Positions 17,970-26,690 of a DNA stretch of 64,000 bases are shown piece by piece. The notes beneath the pieces are model-generated. The model worked only from the letters and a program-made list of their open reading frames with translations. It was not told the origin of the DNA and did not search any database. Location: assembly GCA_030524545.1 (NCBI GenBank), contig JAUNGM010000009.1, positions 62,001 to 126,000 on the forward strand, written 5' to 3'. Position 1 is the stretch's first letter. Every line of letters begins with the position of its first letter. The stretch comes from Eubacteriales bacterium. Lineage in GTDB: Bacteria > Bacillota > Clostridia > Lachnospirales > Lachnospiraceae. Made by a program: the position numbers and the translations under genes.

Positions 17970-20900
17970 ATGAAACAGATTGCAGATTTACACATTCATT
18001 CCAGATATTCTATGGCAACCAGTAAAGAAGGCACTCCGGAGATGCTGGATCTGTGGGCAAGGAAAAAGGGAATTTCAATCGTGGGAACCGGGGATTTTAC
18101 CCATCCTGCGTGGAGAGAGGAACTGAAGGAACGGCTGGTAATGGCGGAGGATGGCCTGTATAAGCTAAAAGATGAGTACATCCAGGAGGCGGCCAAGAGC
18201 CTTCCGGGAGAAGCTCCGCGGTTTGTGATCACCGGGGAGATCAGCTCTATTTATAAGAAAAACGGCAAAACCAGGAAAGTGCACAATCTCATTCTTCTTC
18301 CCAGCCTTGAAGATGCTGAGCGGTTTTCGAAAAAACTGGAGACCATTGGAAATATCCACTCGGACGGCAGGCCTATCCTTGGCCTGGACTGCCGTGATCT
18401 GCTGGAAATCATGCTGGAAATCTGCCCGGAGGGATTTCTGGTTCCCGCCCATATCTGGACGCCGCATTTTTCCTTATTCGGTGCCATGTCCGGATTCGAT
18501 ACCATTGAGGAGTGTTTTGAAGATCTGACGCCGCATATTCATGCCCTGGAAACAGGTCTGTCATCCGACCCGCTGATGAACTGGCGGATTTCCGCTCTGG
18601 ACCGTTTTCAGCTCATCTCCAATTCGGATGCCCATTCCCCTGCAAAGCTTGGAAGAGAGGCGAATCTTCTGGATATTGAGCCGTTTTATGAGGGGCTTAA
18701 ATCTGCTATCCAGGAGGGAAAAGGGCTGGAAGGAACCATTGAATTTTTCCCGGAGGAGGGCAAATATCACTTTGACGGACACCGGAAATGCCATATTTGT
18801 TTAAGTCCGAAGGAAGCAGAAAAATACAACGGCAGATGTCCTGTCTGCGGCAAAAAGTTGACCATGGGAGTGGATCACAGAATCGTGCAGCTTGCAGACA
18901 GAGAGGATGGATTTGTAAAGGAAAATGCGAAGCCATTCGAAAGTCTTGTGCCTTTGCCGGAGGTCATTGCAGCCTCCACCGGCCGTTCCGCAGCGAGTAA
19001 AAAAGTACAGGATGATTACGAGCATATGCTTTCTGCGTTGGGCGCGGAGTTTTCCGTATTAAGAGAGATTCCGGTGGAAGATATCCGCAAAGAAAGCGGC
19101 TATCTGATTTCCGAGGGAATCCGCCGTCTCCGTGCGGGACAGGTGATCCGTCGTCCCGGATTTGACGGAGAATACGGAACCATCAAATTATTTGAAAATG
19201 ATGAAATACGGAATCTGGACGGGCAGATGAGCCTGTTTGGAAATCTGGGAGAATGGCAGATCAAAGAGAGCGGGGCAGCAGAGCAAGAAAACGAAAGAGC
19301 AGTAGATACGGATGAATCTGCCGCGGTTATAGCAGGTAAAATGAGCAATAAAAACAACAAGAATGAGGAAAAAGACAGTAAGGCAGAAGAAACTCCGGCT
19401 AATCGAATCTCTGCGGATCAGATTCCTGCCGGCCGAATGGAAACACCTTCGAAAGATTTGTTAAATCCGGCCCAGCAGGCAGCCGTGGAGTCCATTGACC
19501 GTGCAGTTGCGGTTATCGCAGGCCCGGGAACAGGAAAGACCAAGACACTTGTATCCAGGATCCTCTATCTGCTGGAACACAGAAAGGTAAAACCTTCCGA
19601 GATTACGGCGGTCACTTTTACCAATCAGGCAGCCGCGGAGATGAAGAAACGCCTCGCCGCAAGGCTTGGGGGTGGAAAGAGCATTCAGCGGATGAATATC
19701 GGAACCTTCCATGCCATCAGCCTGGAGCTTCTTAAGAAAAACGGTGCCGAATTCACGCTTGCCCCTCCGGAAGAAACACTTGCGGTTGCAAAGGAGTTCT
19801 GTGCGGAATATGGGATATCCATCCCGCCGTCAAAGTTCCTGCAGCAGCTTTCCTTATGGAAAGCAGGAAATGCCGTGCTGTTTACAGAAACGCATAAAGC
19901 ATATGGTACGCAGGAAGATGTGGAAAGCAAGCCCCATTCGGAAGTGCCGGAAGATGCATTCCCTGCTTTTCAGGCAAAAATGAAGGAGAAGGGCTGGCTT
20001 GATTTTGATGACCTTTTGCTGGAGGCTTTGCGCATGGCGAAGACATCCCTCGGTACCTTTCCCTATCTTCTTGTAGATGAATTCCAGGACATCAGCCCTC
20101 TTCAGCAGGAACTGATCCGGGCCTGGAACCAGGAGGGCAGGGAGCTGTTTGTGATCGGTGACCCTGACCAGTCCATCTACGGATTCCGTGGTTCCGATGC
20201 CCATTGCTTTGAGAAATTAAAGACAATTTATCCGGGCCTGAAAGTCATCACTCTGGAAGAGAATTACCGCTGCACAGCTTCCATTGCAGAGGCAGCCGTC
20301 CGGGTAATTTCCCATAATCCGGGAGAGCCAAGGAAGCTGCTTCCTCACAGGGAAAAAGGGATCCCGGTTCAGGTGGCGGCAGCCAAATCCAAGATGTCTG
20401 AGGCTATTTTTGCAGCAAAAGAAGTCAACCGGCTCATTGGCGGAATCGATATGGTAGATACGGAGCAGCGAGAAATATTCCGGGAAGAAAAGAAAACGTA
20501 TTCCTTTGGAGAAATTGCAATTCTATACCGCACACACCATCAGGCAAGGCTTCTGGAAAAATGCCTGAAAAAAGAAGGAATCCCTTATGTAGTGCGCGGC
20601 AGGGAGGACTTTCTTACCAATCCCCTTGTGCAGGGAACGATTTTTTTCTTCCGTTCTTTGGTAGATCCGGAGGAAATTTCCTGTGCAAAGGAGGCCGCAA
20701 GATTTTTGTGGGGACTTCAGGAGAATGCCCTTACAGAAACCATTTATGAGCAAATGAAAGAAAAATACCGTACCAGATGGAAACGTACCAAACCCGGAAA
20801 ATTGCTGAAGGAGTGGGTGGAGGACCTGGAACAGACGGAGAACGAAGCTCTGCTGAATCTGGCATCCATAGCCCTCTGCTATCAGGATATGCCGCGTTTT

Positions 20901-21272
20901 CTGGAAGCACTGATTCTTGGAGAAGAGGGAGATCTGAAGCGCTGCGGAGGCAAAAGCTATCAGACGGATGCGGTGCAGCTTATGACTCTTCACGGATCTA
21001 AGGGCCTGGAATTTCCGGCGGTGATTCTTTATGGAGTCGGCAAAGGGGAGATTCCTCCGGAAAGCGAGAAGCATCCTTGTGATGAGGAAGAAGAGCGCCG
21101 GCTTTTCTATGTGGGAATGACCAGAGCAAAAGAAGAACTGATCCTCACCTATGCAGAAGAGCCGTCCCCGTTCCTTGGAGAGCTTCCGGAAAACGAACTG
21201 CAGAAGATAAACGCAGGCAGAACAAAAGCAGTAGAAGCAGCCAGACAATTAAGCCTGTTTGACTTTCTGTAG
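17970..21272 (+). CDS. Endonuclease Q-like PHP nuclease fused to UvrD-type helicase
   Basis: A 1100-residue fusion. Residues 1-300 are a PHP phosphoesterase: DLHIHS (D6, H8, H10), GTGDFTHP (D42, H45), and SNSDAHSP, followed by a zinc ribbon C274-x2-C277 ... C290-x2-C293. This PHP-plus-zinc layout matches endonuclease Q, which nicks DNA 5' to deaminated or abasic bases. A charged linker (about 425-490) leads to a UvrD/PcrA-type SF1 helicase: Walker A GPGTGKT (518-524), VDEFQD (D703, E704), GDPDQSIYGFRG, LHGSKGLEF, and VGMTRAKEEL. The probable role is repair of deaminated DNA, with nicking followed by unwinding (inference). RBS TAGGAG lies upstream of ATG 17970. Confidence 0.88.
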   Translation: MKQIADLHIHSRYSMATSKEGTPEMLDLWARKKGISIVGTGDFTHPAWREELKERLVMAEDGLYKLKDEYIQEAAKSLPGEAPRFVITGEISSIYKKNGKTRKVHNLILLPSLEDAERFSKKLETIGNIHSDGRPILGLDCRDLLEIMLEICPEGFLVPAHIWTPHFSLFGAMSGFDTIEECFEDLTPHIHALETGLSSDPLMNWRISALDRFQLISNSDAHSPAKLGREANLLDIEPFYEGLKSAIQEGKGLEGTIEFFPEEGKYHFDGHRKCHICLSPKEAEKYNGRCPVCGKKLTMGVDHRIVQLADREDGFVKENAKPFESLVPLPEVIAASTGRSAASKKVQDDYEHMLSALGAEFSVLREIPVEDIRKESGYLISEGIRRLRAGQVIRRPGFDGEYGTIKLFENDEIRNLDGQMSLFGNLGEWQIKESGAAEQENERAVDTDESAAVIAGKMSNKNNKNEEKDSKAEETPANRISADQIPAGRMETPSKDLLNPAQQAAVESIDRAVAVIAGPGTGKTKTLVSRILYLLEHRKVKPSEITAVTFTNQAAAEMKKRLAARLGGGKSIQRMNIGTFHAISLELLKKNGAEFTLAPPEETLAVAKEFCAEYGISIPPSKFLQQLSLWKAGNAVLFTETHKAYGTQEDVESKPHSEVPEDAFPAFQAKMKEKGWLDFDDLLLEALRMAKTSLGTFPYLLVDEFQDISPLQQELIRAWNQEGRELFVIGDPDQSIYGFRGSDAHCFEKLKTIYPGLKVITLEENYRCTASIAEAAVRVISHNPGEPRKLLPHREKGIPVQVAAAKSKMSEAIFAAKEVNRLIGGIDMVDTEQREIFREEKKTYSFGEIAILYRTHHQARLLEKCLKKEGIPYVVRGREDFLTNPLVQGTIFFFRSLVDPEEISCAKEAARFLWGLQENALTETIYEQMKEKYRTRWKRTKPGKLLKEWVEDLEQTENEALLNLASIALCYQDMPRFLEALILGEEGDLKRCGGKSYQTDAVQLMTLHGSKGLEFPAVILYGVGKGEIPPESEKHPCDEEEERRLFYVGMTRAKEELILTYAEEPSPFLGELPENELQKINAGRTKAVEAARQLSLFDFL

Positions 21273-21400
21273 GGGAAAAGTTTCTGTAGGGGAAACGTTG
21301 AAATCTAACGGGTGATATGATAGGATAGAGCAAACAGAAAACGCAGAATCACAGGAAAGATACGGCAAAGAGATCTTTCATAAAGGACAGGAGAATAAAA

Positions 21401-22675
21401 ATGAGTGTATTAGACAGTGTAAAAGCAGTAAAAAAGGCAGAAGCCCAAATGGCATCCCAGACAGAAGAGGCACGGAACCGCGCGCTTGAGGAAATTGGCC
21501 GTAGCCTGGAAGAAAATCAGGAACAGATCTTCAAGGCAAATGCAGAAGACATGGAGCAGGCAAAAAAGGACGGAAAGCCTGCACCTGTGATTAAGAGACT
21601 GGAGCTGAATGCTGATAAGCTGCAGGTGCTGGTAAGCGGCATCAGGGATCTGATTCAGCTTCCGGATCCGCTGTTCCATACCCAGCTTGCCAGGGAACTG
21701 GATGAAGGGCTGATGCTTTACAGAGAGAGCTGCCCGATCGGAACCATCGGTATTATTTTTGAGGCCAGACCGGATGCCCTTGTCCAGATTTCCACACTCT
21801 GTGTAAAGAGCGGCAACTGTGTGATTTTAAAAGGCGGAAGCGAAGCTGCCAAAACAAACAGGACATTATTTAAGCTGATCTATGAGGCAGTGCTGAAGGC
21901 GGGACTGCCGGAAAACTGTCTCCTCCAGCTTGAAGACAGGGAGGAGATTGCAGAGCTTCTCAAATGTGCCGGCTATGTGGACCTGCTCATTCCACGGGGG
22001 TCCAACAGCTTTGTCCGCTACATTATGGACAATACCAAAATCCCGGTTATGGGACATGCGGACGGCGTCTGCCATATTTATGTGGATAAAGCGGCAGACC
22101 TGGAAAAGGCGGTTCCCATCATTTTTGATGCCAAGACCCAGTATGTGGCTGCCTGCAATACCGTAGAGACGCTACTTGTCCACAGGAGCATTGCAGCAGA
22201 GCTTCTGCCCGCACTGAAAGCGGCTGTTGATGGAAAAGTGGAAATCCGCGGTACGCAGGAGGTACGGGATATCATTGACTGTATTCCTGCGGCAGCAGAA
22301 GATTTCGGCAGAGAATATATGGATTATATTCTTTCTGTCAAACTTGTGGACAGCGTGGAGGAAGCGATTGAACATATCAATACCTTCGGTTCCCATCATA
22401 CGGACTGTATTGTGACGGAAGACGCAGAAGCTGCCCGTCTGTTTATGAGTATGGTAGATTCCGCAGGTGTTTATCAGAACTGCTCCACGCGTTTTGCGGA
22501 CGGCTACCGTTATGGTTTCGGCGCAGAAGTGGGAATCAGTACAGGCAAGCTTCACGCAAGAGGCCCGGTTGGCCTGGAAGGCCTGGTAAGCTATAAGTAC
22601 AAACTCTTTGGCAGCGGTCAGACGGTTGGAGACTATGCTTCCGGCAAAAAGCAGTTCCATTTCAGAAATCTCTGA
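21401..22675 (+). CDS. proA: Glutamate-5-semialdehyde dehydrogenase
   Basis: A 424-residue gamma-glutamyl phosphate reductase, the second step of proline synthesis, which reduces gamma-glutamyl phosphate with NADPH. The aldehyde-dehydrogenase fold motifs are present: IGIIFEARPDA, LKGGSEA, and the active cysteine in AACNTVETLL (C252). The C-terminal YQNCSTRFADGYRYGFGAEVGIST block is characteristic of ProA. Length is typical. The usual partner proB is not adjacent, so the gene stands alone here between the nuclease-helicase fusion and nagB. CAGGAG precedes ATG 21401. Confidence 0.96.
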   Translation: MSVLDSVKAVKKAEAQMASQTEEARNRALEEIGRSLEENQEQIFKANAEDMEQAKKDGKPAPVIKRLELNADKLQVLVSGIRDLIQLPDPLFHTQLARELDEGLMLYRESCPIGTIGIIFEARPDALVQISTLCVKSGNCVILKGGSEAAKTNRTLFKLIYEAVLKAGLPENCLLQLEDREEIAELLKCAGYVDLLIPRGSNSFVRYIMDNTKIPVMGHADGVCHIYVDKAADLEKAVPIIFDAKTQYVAACNTVETLLVHRSIAAELLPALKAAVDGKVEIRGTQEVRDIIDCIPAAAEDFGREYMDYILSVKLVDSVEEAIEHINTFGSHHTDCIVTEDAEAARLFMSMVDSAGVYQNCSTRFADGYRYGFGAEVGISTGKLHARGPVGLEGLVSYKYKLFGSGQTVGDYASGKKQFHFRNL

Positions 22676-22731
22676 TTTTTGAAAATTATTTTTATAAAAT
22701 AAAATTTTTGATAATTATTTTCATTTTACTA

Positions 22732-22760
22732 TTGCAAACCAACAGACCAGAGGCTATAAT
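22732..22760 (+). promoter_or_regulatory. Sigma-A promoter of nagB
   Basis: TTGCAA (22732-22737), a 17-base spacer, and a perfect TATAAT (22755-22760). About 50 bases of nearly pure A/T (22677-22730) lie directly upstream and may serve as an UP element. Confidence 0.8.
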
Positions 22761-22764
22761 CAAA

Positions 22765-22802
22765 CTAGTACAGTGAATAATAAATGATTGGCACTGTACT
22801 AG
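22765..22802. promoter_or_regulatory. Palindromic operator at the nagB start site
   Basis: CTAGTACAGTG (22765-22775) and CACTGTACTAG (22792-22802) form a perfect 11-bp inverted repeat with 16 bases between the arms. It begins four bases after the -10 box, so it covers the expected transcription start. A bound regulator here would block initiation. It could also form an RNA hairpin at the 5' end of the message. Confidence 0.65.
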
Positions 22803-22921
22803 GCTTACATATGGCAAAAATGTGTAACCGTATCTGTGTGATGTGGAAACAGATGAAGAAACCATGCGGCAGTTCCGTTTGATAGGGAAACAGCCGCAAA
22901 TAATAGTAAAGGAGAACGATT

Positions 22922-23665
22922 ATGATTATTTACGCCGCAAAAGATTATGAGGAAGTAAGCAAAAAAGCAGCTACCGTTATGGGTGCGCTGATCGTGTCGA
23001 AGCCCAATGCTGTGCTTGGACTGGCTACCGGTTCTACTCCGGTGGGAATGTACCGTTACCTTGTAGAATGGTGTAAGAATGGGGATCTGGACTTTTCACA
23101 GATATCCAGCGTGAATCTTGACGAATACAGAGGACTTTCAGGAGACAATGATCAGAGCTACCGCTATTTTATGAACACGAATCTGTTCGATCATGTAAAC
23201 ATTGACAAAGCTAAGACGAACGTACCAAATGGTCTGGCTGAGGATGCTGACCAGGCATGCGCAGAGTACAATGCAATCATCCGCAGTATGGGCGGTGTGG
23301 ATATGCAGCTTCTGGGAATCGGCGGAAACGGACATATCGGCTTCAACGAGCCATCCGATGTTTTCGAAAAAGAAACCCATGTAGTAGACCTGGCAGAGAG
23401 CACCATTCAGGCAAATGCAAGATTCTTCGAGAGCATGGATGATGTACCGAAGCAGGCATTTACCATGGGAATCAAGAACATCATGGAGGCTAAGAAAATT
23501 CTTCTGGTTGCCACCGGAGCAGCCAAGGCAGACGCTCTTTACAAAGCATTATACGGACCGATCACCCCGCAGGTTCCTGCATCGATCCTGCAGCTTCACA
23601 GCGATGTGGTAGTGGTTGCCGATGAAGAAGCATTGTCCGTCATCAGAGAAAAAGGCCTTCTGTAA
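22922..23665 (+). CDS. nagB: Glucosamine-6-phosphate deaminase
   Basis: A 247-residue enzyme converting glucosamine 6-phosphate to fructose 6-phosphate and ammonia, the entry of amino sugars into glycolysis. Motifs include GLATGSTPVGMY (phosphate loop), SVNLDEYRGL (catalytic Asp), and GIGGNGHIGFNEP with the catalytic His and Glu region. Length is normal for the short Gram-positive type without the allosteric C-terminal tail of E. coli NagB. No nagA is adjacent. It has its own strong promoter, a palindromic operator and a terminator, so it is a single-gene, tightly controlled unit. GlmS, which catalyses the opposing reaction, is encoded at 57062. Confidence 0.96.
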   Translation: MIIYAAKDYEEVSKKAATVMGALIVSKPNAVLGLATGSTPVGMYRYLVEWCKNGDLDFSQISSVNLDEYRGLSGDNDQSYRYFMNTNLFDHVNIDKAKTNVPNGLAEDADQACAEYNAIIRSMGGVDMQLLGIGGNGHIGFNEPSDVFEKETHVVDLAESTIQANARFFESMDDVPKQAFTMGIKNIMEAKKILLVATGAAKADALYKALYGPITPQVPASILQLHSDVVVVADEEALSVIREKGLL

Positions 23666-23709
23666 AAGGGGCAGCTCACACTAAAAAATGAATACTTATT
23701 TGATAATTA

Positions 23710-23739
23710 GCACACTGATTTTCAGTGTGCTTTTTTTTT
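23710..23739 (+). terminator. Intrinsic terminator after nagB
   Basis: A 9-bp perfect stem (23710-23718 with 23722-23730), a 3-base loop, and nine T (23731-23739). A textbook Rho-independent terminator. Confidence 0.93.
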
Positions 23740-23929
23740 ATACTATAGAAAACTTCGTTTCCTATAGTATAAAAACCCTCCGGGAGGATCGTACTGCGGC
23801 GGATGCGCACTCGCACGAGAGGAAATATTGCTTTGCAATCGTGCTCGGCGCGGCAAAAATGTGCTTCTTTGGAAGAAATGGAAACCGTGAGGATGTGCGA
23901 AGCACATTTTTGTTACACTATGGATAGTG
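23740..23929. repeat. Hairpin-rich noncoding element, MITE/REP-like
   Basis: A 190-base noncoding stretch made of successive inverted repeats: 23740-23753 with 23757-23770 (14 bp, one G-T pair); 23813-23818 with 23839-23844, enclosing ATTGC/GCAAT; 23855-23867 with 23899-23911 (13 bp, perfect); and 23916-23921 with 23924-23929. There is no credible reading frame. The pattern suggests a small dispersed palindromic repeat inserted between nagB and the glycan operon, or a structured leader RNA for that operon. Copy number cannot be tested from one window. Confidence 0.5.
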
Positions 23930-23959
23930 AGTAAATCTAAAAACAAGGAGTGACACCCT

Positions 23960-26647
23960 ATGAAAGTAACGTTTATTGATAAAGAAGGCAGCTTCCTTGC
24001 GGAAGGAGCAGATGCAGCCGGTTATCTTTATTTTCCTCTGACAAATGAGGCCGGTATTATGGACAGCATTGCACCTGATCTGGCGGGAGACAGCAAGATC
24101 AGCCAGAACAGCTTCCTTCTGGAACCGGTCAGTGCGGAAAATCTTCACAGCAATACCACAGGAAGAAATTTATGGTGCCGGATCAGAGAAGAGAACGGCG
24201 AATGGGCTGTGTGGTCGGCTGCCGGAAAATCCGCACATCAGCAGGCATTGAAATATACAGATAAAAAGGATCAGGTATCCGTTTTTGGAAGCAAGCTCTC
24301 CCAGACGGTAAAAAGAATCAGCCGGGAATATGGGATTGTTGCGGAAATACGGAGTTTCTGTCCTGCTTCAATGGAGCGGGCGGAAATCATGAAGATTACG
24401 TTTTCCAATATCCGGAACAGCTCTATCCGGGTGACTCCGATTACCGCAATTCCCATTTATGGAAGGAGTGCGGATAATCTCCGGGACCACCGCCATGTAA
24501 CATCTCTTCTTCACCGGATCACAACGGAGGAGGATGGGGTGACGGTAAAGCCGGTTCTGTCTTTTGACGAGAGAGGGCATCAGAGAAACGAGGTGTCTTA
24601 TGGCGTTTATGCAAGAGGCGACAACGGAGAACGCCCGGCAGGCTTCTATCCGGTTCTGGAAGAGTTTATTGGCGAGGGCGGCAGTCTGCTGTGGCCGGAA
24701 GCAGTCGTTCTGGGCAATGCAAAGCTGTACCCAGCGGGCAGCAGCATTGACGGCTATGAAGCCATGGGCGGCATTCAGTTTGAGGAAACGGAGCTGAAGC
24801 CGGGAGAACAGAAATCCTATTTTGTGGTACTTAGCTATCACCATGAGGGTTTGCAGTACCTGGCTGAGGAAGCCTGTGAACGCGCTTATCAGGAGCAGCA
24901 GTCCTGGTGGGCAGAAGCATCAAAGGTTTCCTGCCATTCCGGTGATCAGAATTTTGACAGGTGGATGGGCTGGGTAGGAATCCAGCCGACCCTTCGAAGA
25001 ATTTATGGATGTTCCTTCCTGCCGCATCATGATTACGGAAGAGGAGGACGGGGCTGGCGTGATCTCTGGCAGGACAGTTTGTCATTGCTCTTGATGGATC
25101 CGGGGAAGGTTCGCCCAATGCTGGTAAGCTATTTTGACGGTGTGCGGATGGACGGCAGCAATGCGACCATCATCGGCTCCAGGCCGGGAGAGTTTAAAGC
25201 GGACAGGAATGCGATCGTCCGGTTGTGGATGGATCATGGGCTCTGGCCATTGATCACAGTGAAACAGTATATGGAGATGACCGGGGATTACGGGATCCTG
25301 TTTGAGGAAGGAACCTATTTCAAGGATAAAGTCTGCTGCCGGGGAGAGGACAGAGATGAGCAGTGGGACGGAAAGAGCAGCGTACAGCAGACGGCAGCAG
25401 GCGGAACTGCTGTGGGAACGGTGCTGGAGAGGATTCTTCTGCAGAATCTGACCATGTTTTATGATGTTGGTGAGCATAACCATATGCGTCTTCGCGGTGC
25501 TGACTGGAACGATGCGCTGGATATGGCAAAGGAATATGGAGAGAGCGTAGCGTTCTCCGCAGCCTACAGCGGAAACTTCAGAAGCCTGGAAAAGATCTTT
25601 CATGTTCTTCGTACGGAAAAGGGAATGGAGGAGGTAGAGCTGAGTGAGGAAATCTGCCTGCTTTTGAACCGTCCCGTATCTCTGTATGATTCCAAAGAGG
25701 ATAAACAGGCACTGCTCCGCCAATACTGTCAGCTCTGCAGACATACGGTTTCCGGAAGAAAAGTAAAATTTTCCCTGGAGGAGCTGGAAGAAGATATGCG
25801 CAGAAAGGCCAACTGGATTCAGAACCATATCCGAAAAACGGAATGGGTGGGGGATGAGGAAGGACATCATTGGTTTAACGGTTACTATGACAACAGCAAA
25901 CGCCAGGTGGAGGGAGTTTTTGATACAGGCGTGCGTATGATGCTGACAGGCCAGGTATTTTCCATCATGTCAGGCACTGCCACCAACGAGCAGATCGCGG
26001 AGATCTGCAGCGCGGCTGACCGGTATCTTTATGAGGAGCAGCTTGGCGGATACCGCCTGAACACCGATTTCCGTGAAGTGAAAACAGACCTTGGAAGAAT
26101 GTTTGGCTTTGCTTATGGACATAAGGAAAACGGCGCAGTTTTCTGCCATATGGCAGTAATGTATGCATACAGCCTGTATTCCAGGGGCTTTGTGAAAGAG
26201 GGGTATCAAGTGATCCGATCTCTTTACCGGCAGGTGATGCGCTCGGAGACAAGCTGTATTTATCCGGGAATCCCGGAATATTTCAGCGATAAGGGAAGAG
26301 GAATGTACCATTACCTGACAGGGGCGGCAAGCTGGCTGGTCCTCACCGTGCTGACTGAGATGTTCGGTATTCAGGGCATTGACGGAGATTTATCCCTGCA
26401 GCCGAAGCTTTTAGGCGAGCAGTTTGACGCAGAAGGAAAAGCAGAGATCTGCTTTGTGTTTGCCGGACGCAGGATCAGGGTCGTTTATGAAAATAAAAAT
26501 CACCGGGAAATCGGCGACTACAACATCGAAGAGGTCTATCTGGACGGCAGGCAGATTCCGGTCGGGGAAGACAGCCGCATTCCAAGAGAGCTGCTGAATG
26601 ATCTGGCAGCGGAGGCAGAACACAAAATCTATGTGGTACTGGCCTGA
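23960..26647 (+). CDS. GH94-family beta-glycoside phosphorylase
   Basis: An 895-residue cytoplasmic enzyme of the GH94 (formerly GT36) family, which splits beta-glucosides with phosphate to give a sugar 1-phosphate. The N-terminal beta-sandwich contains YLYFPLTNEAGIMDSIAP and SAENLHSNTTGRNLW; the (alpha/alpha)6 catalytic domain carries MRLRGADWNDALDMA, whose first Asp (D515) aligns with the family's general acid. Its size and N terminus recall laminaribiose phosphorylases more than cellobiose phosphorylases, but I cannot fix the linkage. It is the first gene of a run with a second phosphorylase, a GH30 enzyme and ABC importer genes. AAGGAG precedes ATG 23960. Confidence 0.82.
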   Translation: MKVTFIDKEGSFLAEGADAAGYLYFPLTNEAGIMDSIAPDLAGDSKISQNSFLLEPVSAENLHSNTTGRNLWCRIREENGEWAVWSAAGKSAHQQALKYTDKKDQVSVFGSKLSQTVKRISREYGIVAEIRSFCPASMERAEIMKITFSNIRNSSIRVTPITAIPIYGRSADNLRDHRHVTSLLHRITTEEDGVTVKPVLSFDERGHQRNEVSYGVYARGDNGERPAGFYPVLEEFIGEGGSLLWPEAVVLGNAKLYPAGSSIDGYEAMGGIQFEETELKPGEQKSYFVVLSYHHEGLQYLAEEACERAYQEQQSWWAEASKVSCHSGDQNFDRWMGWVGIQPTLRRIYGCSFLPHHDYGRGGRGWRDLWQDSLSLLLMDPGKVRPMLVSYFDGVRMDGSNATIIGSRPGEFKADRNAIVRLWMDHGLWPLITVKQYMEMTGDYGILFEEGTYFKDKVCCRGEDRDEQWDGKSSVQQTAAGGTAVGTVLERILLQNLTMFYDVGEHNHMRLRGADWNDALDMAKEYGESVAFSAAYSGNFRSLEKIFHVLRTEKGMEEVELSEEICLLLNRPVSLYDSKEDKQALLRQYCQLCRHTVSGRKVKFSLEELEEDMRRKANWIQNHIRKTEWVGDEEGHHWFNGYYDNSKRQVEGVFDTGVRMMLTGQVFSIMSGTATNEQIAEICSAADRYLYEEQLGGYRLNTDFREVKTDLGRMFGFAYGHKENGAVFCHMAVMYAYSLYSRGFVKEGYQVIRSLYRQVMRSETSCIYPGIPEYFSDKGRGMYHYLTGAASWLVLTVLTEMFGIQGIDGDLSLQPKLLGEQFDAEGKAEICFVFAGRRIRVVYENKNHREIGDYNIEEVYLDGRQIPVGEDSRIPRELLNDLAAEAEHKIYVVLA

Positions 26648-26690
26648 GTATAGTGACCAAGAAGAGAGAAAAAGGAGTTCATAAGATCGT

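Noticed and set aside
22811-22882. Short frame MAKMCNRICVMWKQMKKPCGSSV in the nagB leader
   Set aside because: No ribosome-binding site; it lies inside a leader with an operator and a small GCGGC/GCCGC hairpin. Most likely chance.
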